Assembly: GCA_000442125.1 (NCBI GenBank)
Contig: KE546973.1
Coordinates: 496,001 to 560,000 of the forward strand
DNA from: Opeltia flavorubescens
Lineage: Eukaryota; Ascomycota; Lecanoromycetes; Teloschistales; Teloschistaceae
Direction: 5' to 3'
Length of the DNA stretch: 64,000 nucleotides
Below, piece after piece: positions 1 through 11,658 of the stretch (positions are counted from its first letter, which is position 1; the number at the start of each line of letters is the position of its first letter). The notes below the pieces were generated by a model. It did no database searches. It saw nothing but the letters and a program-made list of their open reading frames with translations, and had not been told where the DNA came from. The position numbers and the translations under genes were made by a program.

Positions 1-685
1 GGCTTCAAGCAGGGGATGTTCGGCATATCAGACGTGCATAACGGAATAAAAGCTTGTATACAACCTAGCTGACGGGAAATGTGCCATGTAAGCTTTTCTT
101 GCACCGTGGGGGAAAATCATCATCTAAGGGTTAGTATCAAGCCACATTCGGCAGTATATGCCAATCAAGGAAGGTATCTAGAACCTCAGGTACAAACCTT
201 TAGGGACATCATTTGTCCCTCTCAATGCTTGAGCGGTGGCTTCTATACTTAGCAGTGTTAACAGCATTGTGGGCTTTCCCTTGTCGGCGTCAACAGGCGA
301 ACAGAGGACCTTATCAACGGGCATTGCTCCGTACTCCACGGCCTGAGCAATCTCGGCTACCCTTCTGAGATAGTCTTAGTGAAACAAAACGTAGAGATCA
401 TTTCACTGTCCATCTTTCATTGGAATAAGGGAGGAACTACCGACGACAGACCAGTGCCAAGATTATTTTAGTGATCCAAAACCTTGATTCGAGTAAGGTC
501 CCTACAGAATGCGCTCGAGTGCGCCTGCCACTATAGTCCAAAGGAAGAAAATACCATCACTGAGAGGACAGGAGCCGAGTATGGGCCGAGGGGAGTATGT
601 GTCTTAATGTACAATTTGAGCTGCCGATCCAGGCAGCTCCAGGAACAACCTTGTTTCGTAGTACAGCCTGCAAATAATGGATCAC
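1..685. other. Gene-free left edge
   Basis: I see no supported gene here. The short reading frames have no recognisable domain and no convincing splice structure. The right part must hold the 3' untranslated region of the minus-strand P450 gene whose stop codon is at 686. Confidence 0.5.
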
Positions 686-2390
686 TCACTTACGAGGCGT
701 AAGCGATACTTTGCACCCATTCAATCCGGTGCACGTCAAACTTAACTTCTCCGTCCAAGGCTCCGTATCTCGGCTTTCGATTCTATCGAATTCCTGGAGT
801 AGTCTGACAGTGATGTACGAGGCTTCCGTAAGGGCAAATTGCTCTTGAAATTTGTCAGCATTGAGCCATCCCTGTCCAACACGGAAGTACTCACGACCAA
901 TGCAGATTCTCGGACCTCCATTGAACGGCAGGTATTCCCACCCAACCCTCAAGCCTTTCTTTCCTTCCTCATCCAGCCATCTTTCCGGTCTAAATTCATC
1001 GGCATCCTCCCCAAAGAGTTCCTTGCGATGGTGCATGGCATGGACCGCATAGTTCACGATAGTCCCTTTAGGCACAAAGAGGGGGGATTTTCCGTCCTTT
1101 CCACCACCACTTGGTAACGTGGTGTCCACAATCGCCTGCCTTGAGTTCGCTGGAACAACCGGATGTAGGCGCAGAGATTCGTTGAGCACGGCTCGGAGAT
1201 ATTTCATGCTTTTGAGTTCCTCGAAGATTGGCCTCTCTTCGCCGAGAGGAGCTTCAAGAGAGCGAACCTCTTCCTGCAAGCGGTCCCAAATCTTTGGGTC
1301 TTTCGATATGGACCACCAGACATCAGATAGTAAGCAAGCAGTAGTATCGCGACCGGCGAGCAGGATGTTTAGCAGCTCGGTGCGAAGTCTGATCTTGTCC
1401 GATGTTTGAGAGGCCAGCTCGTATAATAGGAGGTATTTCTCTTTCGGATGATCTGCTTCTGATATGATCGATTCATCTTTCTCGATGATTGGTCTTTTAG
1501 CTAGAGACCGCTCGACAAGCTCATCAACCCATTCTGTGGTAGACGATGAGTCAGTTTTTCACAAAGTCTTGAGGATTTATAACAAACTACACATCTTATC
1601 ATCGTATCGAGTACAACCTACTATGTATGTATTTGCAGCATCTCTTGAAATGCCGGTCTGGTAGGAATAGCATCAAAAGTGACCTCCCCTCGATAGGGTT
1701 CTGAACATATGTGAATGCCTCGACAAATTTGTCGTCTTCTGGGCGGCGCTTATCAGCGTCCAGGGTATATGTACTTGCTCCAAGTAGGAACTCAGTGGCT
1801 ATATCCATTGTCAGTTTGAAGAAGAGATCTTGTAGATTGACCGTCGTCCCATCGCGAGGAATAGCGCGAAGGAGGTTCTGAAAGTGTTTTTCGAACAGAT
1901 CGATATCTCCAAGCTGTGAACGAACGAAGCACGGTCTTAGCAGATCTCGCGAATGTTGCCAAGCACTGCCGTCGGTGGTGAAGATGCCATCGCCAAGGAT
2001 TGGCCTCAAGGCCTTCTTACGTTCTTCGCCGACACTGTAAGATTTGAAGTCAGTTGCCAGGATAGTTTTGATGTTTTCAGGCTCAGTAGTGAAATAGAAG
2101 GGTAAGCCGAGGAGGGTTGCAAAGAAGGTAGTAGTGTCTAGTTGCTGGAAGCGTTTTTGATAGTTTGCTAGTAGTGTGTGTGCTTTTATGTTCTTCATCT
2201 CTTCCAAGAACATCTCAATACCGAATGGATATCTTGCGAGAAGGGTCTTTGCTGGCTCGCATCCATGCTTCTTCATGAATCGTTGATGAGATAAATTTCG
2301 CTGCCACCGAAGATATAAACGATACACAATGTATATGCACAGCAGCCCAGCTACAGATTGCAATAACGATAAAATGTTAAGGAAACTCAT
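686..2390 (-). CDS. CYP52-like cytochrome P450 monooxygenase
   Basis: Three exons (1622-2390, 895-1533, 686-843) give 521 residues. The N-terminus is a hydrophobic ER anchor (about residues 5-23). Seen motifs are the I-helix oxygen-binding AGRDTT (316-321), the ExxR of the K-helix (NESLR), the PERW motif, and the heme loop FNGGPRICIG with the axial Cys at 467, completed by QQFALTEASY after splicing. The introns are 1534-1621 and 844-894; without removing the second, the heme loop is interrupted by about 18 extra residues. The family hydroxylates n-alkanes or fatty acids at the terminal carbon in the ER membrane, working with a P450 reductase; the substrate here is inferred, not shown. The start at 2390 is preferred over an in-frame ATG nine codons upstream because it directly precedes the membrane anchor. 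No secondary-metabolite backbone gene is nearby. Confidence 0.88.
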
Positions 2391-3174
2391 GGCGCGGGTA
2401 TTGATTAGGCTGATCAACAGCCAGGAGACGATGAACGGAGGTCTAACACCATATATGTATTGATGGAAAATACAGAAGATACATGGCCTGAAAATGTGTA
2501 CACAAATCTCGATAAAATGAACGAGGTTGTAATAGGCAACAGTTATATATCACTTGTATCCGCTGTGATCATGATGAAAATCAAGGCAGCAGCATTTTGA
2601 AAACAGACGGTCAGATTGCTTGGCTTCAGTTACAAGGCTGGTGAGGGTAAAGCGTGGATACCTAGTTTCCTCTGTTAGTATACGAGGTGACGAATCGGGT
2701 GCAAGCGGGTGCAACTCTTATATGCTAGCTCAAGCGCCGTTCATGCTTGATGGCTGTACATGGAATTGCATCTTTACATCTTGTTTTCTCTCCAGGACTC
2801 ACAGAAGTCTACCCAGGGCAATCAGATCCCCAGAACGCTTGCGGATGGCTGTTGTTAGCACTTCTTAAACCGTATGTCATCGCTGACGTGACGTTGGCTT
2901 GGCGCACCCCACAGTTTATCTTTTTGGACTAGCAGTGGGGAAGGCACGGTGGTACAATCTTCGGTATCACGGACGAGAAAATAGGTGCAACTACCCTTTC
3001 TGTTGCGGACATTTAGTAACAAGCAAAAAGCTCTAACTCTTCATCTTTGTATATATTAAACGATAGATTACTACAAGATGAAAAATCAATCCAATTATCA
3101 TGAAACACGTTATCCTTGATTACTTCACAGGCTCCTGGCCCGACCACCTTGTACTTCCCATTCTGCCAGCCTAA
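2391..3174. other. Intergenic, P450 upstream region
   Basis: This 784-bp gap lies between the P450 start and the 3' end of the protease gene, both on the minus strand. It should hold the P450 promoter. I find no gene or strong motif in it. Confidence 0.45.
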
Positions 3175-5488
3175 TCACGGAAATATGGCAAGAAGCTTCG
3201 CGTAGTTCGGAGTCCCCAGCCCTGTCACGGGATCCCAACCCGTCACTGCCGTGAACCCAGCCGTCCCACACCCCTGATTCCCTCCAGTGGTGATATCGTT
3301 GAAAGCGGAGGGATTGGCGTAAATGGTAGGGTTGATGAAGCCGACGGCAGCTTTACCGCTGTTCACACGCTGTTCATTGATGAGGGTGATGATGGAGCCG
3401 AACGTGGGCGAGGAGGCTGAGGTGCCGTAAATAACTTTTCACGCGTGAGGTCAGCATCATCCTCTTTACACGGGAATAGCTGCGACTTACGACTTATGGT
3501 TCCGTCAACAGCAACGACGTAATTCGCTCCATTTGCTGCGACGTCTGGGTACCCTCTCACGGTGCGAGAGTTGTTGTACTGTGTTGCCGTGTACGGCGGG
3601 TTGTGATTTGCGAAGTATGATGCCACTGCGCTCTTCTGGTACGACGGAATAGGGAAAACGTTGCTGAAACCGCCACCGGAGTAGATAACTGTCTGGCAGG
3701 CTTCCTCGGGAGCTGTGACACTGGCACCAGGTACGATCTGCGTAGCTCCAACCGAGGTTACGTAGGGGCAAGTGCCGGGGAAGGAGCTAAGTTGAGTATT
3801 AGTTCAATGGATGTGATCTACTCTTGGGGAGGTTTCGTAGGGAAATGGGCTTACGGATTAAAGGTCCCTGAACCGCCACTATTGTATGTACCCCCGGCAC
3901 ACTTGGGTTTGGTACAGCACCTACGATCTCGTTAGCAAAGTCTTTGGTGAAAACTGTTATCACTCACTGGCCACCGTTACCAGCTACACCATAGTCACCG
4001 GATGAATACAAGATGGTCACACCGGCAAGACCCAGTTTCATGTACCTGTTCAGGGGTAAGCGAATATTCATCGAAGGCGATGGTATGGCTCACTCGTTGC
4101 ATTGTCGATTCTCGTATGCTGGAGTGAGATCCGCCTCGTTGTAACCGTATGACGTAGAGATGACAGAGGCCGGAGTGTATCTACCGCAATCACGGCTCTT
4201 GTAACCACCAGAGTTGGGATCCGGATATTGGGAATCGCTAGTCCCTGTTATTATACAGTCAAGAGCATAAGGATGTTATAGCTTACTAGGCCAGATTGTC
4301 TCCACCACCAGATGTGCAGTAAGAAGCATCAAGTGCATCGAGGAAATTGTTAAATGATGCGCTTTCAATGAGGTCACCTGCCTGGTAAAGTGTCACCTTT
4401 TGGGGGTAGACTGCCCGGACAGTGTCAGCCGTAGTCCATCATGAACGGAAATGTCTACGAACCTAATGCAATTGCGTATTCGAGATCGAGATCTGATTCG
4501 CCATTGTAATTGAAGCCTTGCATTGTCGTTTGATCAACGCCGCCATCGATCGAGTCGAACGTTGGAGCGGTCCCACTAGGTATCTGACGAGCCAAGTTGG
4601 CATAAAACAAGTTGAGATCAGATTGCAAATAGGCTTGCGGGGTGTATTCAACAATCCCATAGGATGACCTGTTCAGGGTACCATTTTTGAAATTATACAA
4701 GGCGCGGAGGCAGTCTGGTGTAATGTATTGATTGCAATTGGCCAAGTTGTAGACAACGGCAGGTGAAGCAGTATTAGGACTTGCGATAACCTTCCCTTTC
4801 TTGGGGTTCCAGGCGACGTTGCTTGGACTTCCGGGCTTATGGGTTGGATCAACATCGCGCTTCTGTAGCTCCTGGTCGTCCGTCCTGTCGATTATCTTTG
4901 TATCAAAATGCACTGTTGGCATAATGAAATCAATGTGGTGTGAAAGCGACTGTGGAACGCTGTATTCATCACAAGCAATGTGACCACCTTGACCGGAAGT
5001 ATGGGTGTAGTAGTTGTATTTCGTTTGCAACAATTGCTCAACTTCACTGATACTTGCGTTGAAGTTCATCCAATTCTTCCCGGGGGACAGATGGATACGT
5101 GAATGCTCGATACCAGATTCGGTAAGCCATTTACCCACAGCCTCAATGGTCTCAGGTTTTGGCGCGAATTTCTCCGCAATCTTTGATGGTTAGTCGCCCA
5201 TCAGTATTTATTAAATTCAGAGCGTACCTGGGTGTGAGTCCAATGCTTGCCATAGTTCTTGCTCTTAGGGTCGGCTACGTCTAGTAGGAGATCGTATCCG
5301 GAATCCAGATTGGACTGCGTCAAACCAATTCGAACAGGAAGGTTGATACGCTGGTCAAGTTGAACCTCAGAAAGCTTTGTCCAGCTTGCAGTATTACTAC
5401 GTCTCTCGTGAACAACATGAGTAGAGGCAGGTAATGCTGCAACACTTGCAGCCAAAGCAAGGCTAGTAATGAGTAGAGAAGACCTCAT
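3175..5488 (-). CDS. Secreted sedolisin (S53), tripeptidyl-peptidase type
   Basis: Eight exons (5228-5488, 4463-5180, 4287-4410, 4094-4237, 3968-4045, 3855-3920, 3491-3786, 3175-3434) join in frame to 648 residues. A signal peptide covers about residues 1-19, followed by an S53 activation prodomain and the peptidase domain. The Glu-Asp-Ser triad is complete: E315 and D319 in ESDLD, and S568 in GTSAS. D433 in SSGDYG is the likely oxyanion Asp, and D609 and D630 (GWDPVTG) are the likely calcium ligands. The family comprises acidic secreted proteases that release tripeptides or cleave internally, for nutrient uptake or host-protein breakdown. The seven introns are 47-68 bp. Intron 3 joins as CCTA|GTAAGC...GACTAG|CGA, which avoids an in-frame stop. 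The product looks intact and active; whether it is exo- or endo-acting cannot be read from sequence. Confidence 0.93.
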
Positions 5489-6914
5489 CTCGATCGTGTC
5501 TTCATTCAAGTTGCTCTGAAATCTCTCTTCAAAGGAATTTCCGTTCGTTCTTATATTCTTCACACTTTCAACCCCCCGCTATGCTATCCCACGGCCAGCT
5601 GACAACTCTGGACAATCAAGAACCCAGCTAATCGGTACATTTTCAAAGCAGGTGTTCCTCATAAAGCAGGACGTTACCGGCTGTGTGCATAGGATGCTCG
5701 GAAAGGGTAGGTACAGTTGAATTCTGGACCCTCCAGCAACTTTCTAAGCGAAGTATGCACGAATACATGAGCTCAGGAAGCCTCATGACCCAAGCTTCGG
5801 AGATAACCATCGCGTGATTGTACCACAAGAGGTTGGTGTAGGATAGAGGCTGCATGGTAAGGAGTGATGAGGCTGAGGAGATATGGTTAAATCATGGCCA
5901 AAGTATGTTATATAATGGAATGAAGGTAGTTGCTCAACATGGCTTTGACGATCCAAAGCTACATAAGCCACTTTCAGGGACTGGGAATTTGAGAAGAAGC
6001 AATTCAGCACGCCAGGCGTGGAATGGCACGTCCTGCCTTTTTAGGACTTACCAGCCTGCCTATTTGGGACAAATGAGGTATTTTCACCACCACAACAGAA
6101 CACATTTGCCAAGAGTGATAAGAAAGAGAATTTAAAAGCATTCGTTAGACGTAGATGTACGACGCAGGGGTGTGACTCTTGAGGTGTGCTCATCCGTAAG
6201 CAAGGATAAGCTTTCTTACCGGCAGCCCGAAAGCTTATCTATTCGTTGGCCGCCAGATTATACATGACATGCACAGCTGAACGCGGGGAACGCGTTTCTC
6301 AGGCGCACAAAGGAGCAATTATCCCCACATCGAGATGACCATACCATATGAAAGGACCTGCTGATGTGAAGATAATTGCAGCAGGAAACCCTGCTAATGA
6401 TGTATAACGAGAAGACAGAGAATAGAGCATGCCGGATGGCCTTGATCTCAAATCTGGGCCAGTATGGCACAATTTATGTCTTTGATTTGCCACGAAATGA
6501 TGCCTTTGTGTAATCGACGTACAGACAGTGGATCAGGAACCATATCTCGGCCGAACCACAACAGAAAGCCGTTTCCTCTCCACACCACCAGCCTATTATG
6601 CTTGTATCCTGGTACCACCAAAATTGAGTAAGCGGCTTGGGCGATCACCGAGCATTATTGAGAACGGTGCATAGAGGCTTGTAATAATGGTGTGGTTCTA
6701 AATCGACGACCGAGTTGAGAGAGCGGGTACACGGTAAGCTAGGGCTGCATGGCGCCTTGGCGCCTCCAACCTCAGCCTTCTCGCCTAACACAAGTTTGAG
6801 GATCGGAGTGATTGGAGAAAGGACAAATCATACTACGTTGGTACAATAGCATGCAGAATCAATTAGCGCGCAGAAATGGGGTATCATCAAGCCATCCACC
6901 TGTCTACGCTAATA
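5489..6914. other. Intergenic, protease upstream region
   Basis: This stretch of about 1.4 kb separates the protease start from the 3' end of RAV1. Small reading frames on both strands show no domain. It should hold the protease promoter and contains a perfect inverted repeat, listed separately. Confidence 0.45.
6205..6239. repeat. Perfect 11-bp inverted repeat
   Basis: The arms gataagctttc (6205-6215) and gaaagcttatc (6229-6239) are exact reverse complements with a 13-nt GC-rich spacer. Each arm carries a GATA core in opposite orientation. It could be a hairpin, a paired GATA-factor site upstream of the protease gene, or chance. Confidence 0.7.
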
Positions 6915-9900
6915 TCAAAACCCGAAGCTATCCAAAAGACTACTCGCTTCCGGCTCCTCGAACACCTTCTGTGGCTGTGGCTTCCCCAGCCCGGACTTCA
7001 TCGCCGTAGGCGATTTCGGACTCGATAGGTCATCGACGACAAGGCTGCTTCGACGACGTAACAATTTCCGCGGGTCTGGTGCATCTTCTTCTCTCGGCAG
7101 CTCCTTTGGCTGCACGAGAAACTCCCAATTGCGCACCAAATCCAACGCCAGTAGATCACACCCCATTCGATCGTACAATCTTGCGTTCTGTAGGACAAAT
7201 TCCCATTCATCCTGAGGCGCTATCCTCGAGGCGCCCTTGAGTGTCTGTAACGTCTTTCCTCGAAGCTGTTGATAGAGAACGACAAGCGCTGGATCGTTCG
7301 CTAGGTACGATTTTGCTTCCATGCTTGGTGCTTGTCCTCTGTCCAACAGAGTATGTAGAGGCGAAATCAAGGCTCGAACGGCCATGTCCCTCTTACCAAG
7401 CATCCAGAAAGCCCATGTGGTAAGCCATCGATTACCTTCTGAGGCTGCTTGGGGCAGGACCTTGTCTTCGAGTAACAAACGAAGGACTAGTCCATCATCC
7501 CCTTCGTACACTCGTGCGACAGCTACTGCAAGCTGCAAATCCTGAAGCTGATGAACGCAAACATTCACAGCGTCTTGGAGGTTTCCTGCAAGTAGGAAAA
7601 AGGCCGCCGCGTATGTAAAACGCCGTTTCCCGAGGAGTGCGTACGCATTTTTTAAGGCTGCTGTTTTCCATCTCGCTTCTTGAAAATTGTTCGACAATAA
7701 TCGCTGTGTTGACGCTTGCTCCCGGTTCCAGCTAGCCATTCTCCAGAGTCCGACGAGCACGTTCTTCTTCCTAAGAGCCAGGTAGTAAAGACTACAGTCG
7801 ATGGGATTCTTCTCGTCCGTCTTGGTGTATTCATTGCGGGCGATGATTTCGAATTGCACTCTCTGAGCTTATGTCAGCCACAGCATACTTATGATCCATG
7901 GTCGTATCAACATACTAAAGCATTGATATCGGTTATCCACATGAACAGGCCGCATTCTCCAGCATGTTCCCACAACATCCGCCCTTGGAATTGTCGAGAG
8001 ATCAAGTCGATCAGAATATCCTGACTTGCACTGTGATGAGCCCAGACGATTTCTCTATAAGTGATGTCAGTGCGGTGCGAAGGTGCCTGAGCCTTGCGAA
8101 TCATATGGTGCCGGAAGAATAGGAAGTATCGTATAGCATTTTCATCCATAGACCGCCGATGCTTCTCGACGGTAGAGATACATTCAATCATATCAGCCAG
8201 ATGGATTTGCTGTCGACTTGAAAGTTGAGGTATCGATAGTTTAGTCAAGTGTTCATTCAGCGAAGCGGCGACTTCCTCTAGATCAACCTGGTCTTCTTCG
8301 TTTACTCCCCTAACGCTGCTTGCCCTTCTTTTCTCTTCTCTGGCACCAGAATGCACCTAAAACTATCAGTGAGAGCCTCCAGGAATGGTTAAGCGATGTA
8401 ACTTACTCGTCCTGATGTAATGAAGTCGTACGGTGACATGGAGACAAAGCTATCAAGCTCGTCTCCGTCTGTGAAGAACTTAAGAGCCTTGTACAAGCCA
8501 CGAATGATATTTTGTACTTGTGAAAGCTTCCCTGCCAAGATACATTGAGATAGAAATTGAGGATGAAAAACAGGTAGGGGCCCGTTCAGGAACGTCACAA
8601 GGTCGAACAAATTTAGGTGACCCTGTTTGTGGACAGGTAATGCAAGATCCGAAATCATGTCATCGGATGAGTCCACGGTCTTGTCATAGACGAAGAACTG
8701 GTTGCCAGCTCCGATCAAAAGGTTACCGCTACCGAGCCATGTGCTATCTCCTATAGGATGGGGCGTAAAGTCTTTGATGCTGATCTCTCTGATTCGCGCC
8801 CACGCTGGACCCGTATTCATGTAGTCATACCGCATTTGGGCCAGAATGACAACTTTGTGTGGAAAGCCAACCGCGAGCAGAGCCTGATCGTCCGGTGTCG
8901 ATGACCAGTCCATGTCTTGGATTTTGTCGACATATCCATACTGATCCTTATATTCAAGCTGCCCACTGCGCATATCCCAGATGGTTAGACCAGTCTTAGA
9001 CGCATCTGCAAGCGCAGCCTTTCTCGTGGAGCTGGCGCTTGTAAGAGAAGGCTTATCGATACCTGTCTCAACTGTTGAGGTGACAAGCCAATCCACGGTT
9101 GACTCTTCAATATGCAGAGCAGCTGTCCAAGACCGTAATCTGCCTTCACTAGAATATGAGACGGCAATGTCCCTAGCAAAGGTATCGATAGACGTTGATG
9201 CCCAGGTCACTGAGCCTGCGGGATCAACGGGCAACATAAAATCGAGATTTTCTTTGACAGCCAGGTCAAACGTACAGAATCGTTTCATGCCTGGCGTAGG
9301 GACCGAATCGCTCTGGGCTTCTGATAACCTTTGGGAACCTGGTGGGAAAACAATTTCCCAGACTATTCCCTTCTTCCTTGTTGTTACAGCGGCTAAGTGT
9401 GCAATCGATGTATCGTCCTTTGCCTCTGGCAATTGTACCAGACAAATCAATCGGCCTTCGATATCGAAGGGCAAACTTTCGATTTTTGATGCAGGTGAAC
9501 GTCGAGCGTCCCAAAGAGAAATACTTTGATGATGCAGATTCACCACGAATTGACCCTCACGAAGCAGCCAGCTTCGATGAATATGCTCGCAGCAGTTAAG
9601 TGAGCTGTAGGGTGTCAAGCCCATATCGTTGTTGTCATAACCTTGCTTCCAGACCAACGCGTCATCGTCGTCAGTGCGAGACATAACGGCCTTGCCGCTA
9701 GTACTCCGTATAATTTTCTTTATTGATCTAGCATGGCCCGTCCAAAGACTTTTCGTGCAGATACGCCTTGTTTGCGGACAAGGGTCGAATAGCTCGTTGA
9801 GCCTGCAATCAGCCCACTCAATTCTTCCGTCAAAGTGGTGTACGAGCAGAGAGACTAGTGCGTGGTTTTGTGCACCGGGGAGAGTCATCAATTGAGTGTA

Positions 9901-11092
9901 CTGGTCAGCCACAGTTTCAGTATTCGAAAATGCAAGACGGAAATTCTCAACATGAGCGATATTGAATATGTCCGTGGGCTTTCGAATTTTGCTTCCGACA
10001 TTCTCAAGTCCCCAGGCTGACATGTGGCCATGACGGTCAAGGACAACGCAAACATCCGGGCCGCTCTTGGCAATTTCGACGAGGTGTTCGAGCGCATGAT
10101 GATCCTCAGATGCAGAGCCAGCTGCTCTCATTTCACTGGCTCTCTTGACAGCCGCTGCTGTGGCAGCAACAAAATCTTGGCTATTGATGATGAAGGAGAA
10201 TCGATATCGAGACAGGTGTTCAGGATTTAATTGCCTCGGTTGTATCGATGCCTGCATGTCGATCTCTCCCNATAGTTGTAGCCCTTGCACCCCATGAGGA
10301 TTCATCGTAGCCCATATTCTTATCTTCTGATCTCCGCATGTTGAATATAACACGTGATTCGAGGCCTGCTCGCGGTTGTGAGGCCAGCGCCATTGTATTG
10401 CCGTCACTGCGGTCGGGTGCGGAAGGTAAGTATAATCAAATCGCGTGTCATCAGCACCGGAAGATTGCCGTCTCCATAATTTGACCAGACGGTCGTAATG
10501 GCCCGTTGTTGCGATCAGGCTGGCATCGTGTGAAAAAGACGCAAGCTTGACAGGTTTGGGAAGCTTCCGTGACCATATCTCGACATCTCCGGTGGCAGTC
10601 TGAAATAACCGCAAAATGTTTGATCCTATGAGCAATTCTTCATCTGTGGCCCATGATAATGCCAAGTGTTCCGGTTCCTGCTCTTGGCGAGCAATGATGA
10701 ATTGAAGGGACCACTGTCGGAAGTGTCAAATCTAGCCCACGGCCAGAACCAAGGCAGCGCTCACCTTCAGCAGCCCCTCATCCTTTCCATAAGGTCGATA
10801 CACATAGACCTCGGTGTAAGTTGATATTGCGATCTTTCCGGTCAGCTCGTCGATGGTGACTGCCAGGAGGGCATCGCGGTCCTCATGATAGATAGTCTGG
10901 ATAAGGTCGCTAGGACTACTGAGTATCATCAATCCATTTCCGGAGATATACGCCTAAAAAGATCACAAGTGTAAGCGATACGACGAATTCTGGTATAGTC
11001 TCAGTGCCTACCACAAGGCGTAAACCTTTCCATTGTGCTGTTGAGATAGCTTGGAGTCTGGCTTGAGGCTTGCCAGGAAGTATAGCTCGCAT
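6915..11092 (-). CDS. RAV1: RAVE complex subunit Rav1 (DmX-like WD40 protein)
   Basis: Five exons (11012-11092, 10765-10953, 8407-10713, 7916-8356, 6915-7862) give 1321 residues. The N-terminus begins MRAILPGKPQ, the characteristic Rav1 start, followed by AYISGNGLMIL after intron 1. The N-terminal half is WD40 repeats (for example the segments ending KLWRR and RIWAT), and the C-terminal half is the conserved Rav1p C domain, running through MWITDINAL, RRFTYAAAFFLLAGNLQDAV and RNWEFLV. Rav1 is the scaffold of RAVE, which binds V1 and Skp1 and promotes glucose-dependent reassembly of the vacuolar/endosomal H+-ATPase. A longer reading frame starting at 11156 is out of phase with exon 2 and was not used. 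The introns are 50-58 bp. One ambiguous base at 10271 leaves a residue undetermined in the WD40 region. Confidence 0.93.
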
Positions 11093-11658
11093 GGAAGCTA
11101 GTGGTTTTTGGAAGGTCTATGTGAGAAATGGTTGGCTGATATAGGATCTCCGTCATGATCGGAGAGTTGGTGAGCGATAGCGCAGCGAGACTCGAGGCGT
11201 AGTCGTCACACAATATCCAGACACGTGGCTATAGAAATCAACTTTGAGGAACATCAGCTTCAAAGAAGCATTAGCGTCAGACTGGAGGATACGAAAGAGA
11301 GTAATTCCAAGTCGTGGGTTGGCCGTAATCGCAAAGGCAATTCGTCGTCATCACGATTATTGCAGTGCAGCATGACTTGGAATTGTGCAGGTTTATGCAG
11401 ATTTATATCTCTGCACAATTTCTGTATATATAACCTTCCAGGAGAACATTGTGCAGACCACATGCATACAATTCCACAGGTGGTGCCATGGTAAATTCGT
11501 ATACCGCTTCTATACCCGGAACTCCACATCCCTCATTCCATTGCGTCGCGTGTGGGTATCTCAAAATAAACGGCAAGTAAATCATACATCCCAAGGCCGT
11601 GACAGTATATCCAATCGCGCCGGGTCCCCTTAAGTTCCTTTTACCTTATCGACGACAT
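11093..11658. other. Intergenic, RAV1 upstream and SFI1 3' region
   Basis: No gene is supported in these 566 bp. The region should hold the RAV1 promoter and the SFI1 terminator. Overlapping short frames on both strands at 11.2-11.6 kb have no homology I recognise. Confidence 0.45.

Noticed and set aside
686-5488. P450 plus secreted protease as a secondary-metabolite cluster
   Set aside because: No polyketide synthase, peptide synthetase, terpene cyclase, transporter or pathway regulator is adjacent.
8981-9529. 182-codon plus-strand open frame
   Set aside because: It lies wholly antisense to the conserved Rav1 exon and has no domain; it is a shadow of the coding strand.
11093-11213. Longer N-terminus for RAV1 starting at 11156
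   Set aside because: That frame ends in a stop after splicing; the shorter frame from 11092 gives the family N-terminus and joins exon 2 in phase.
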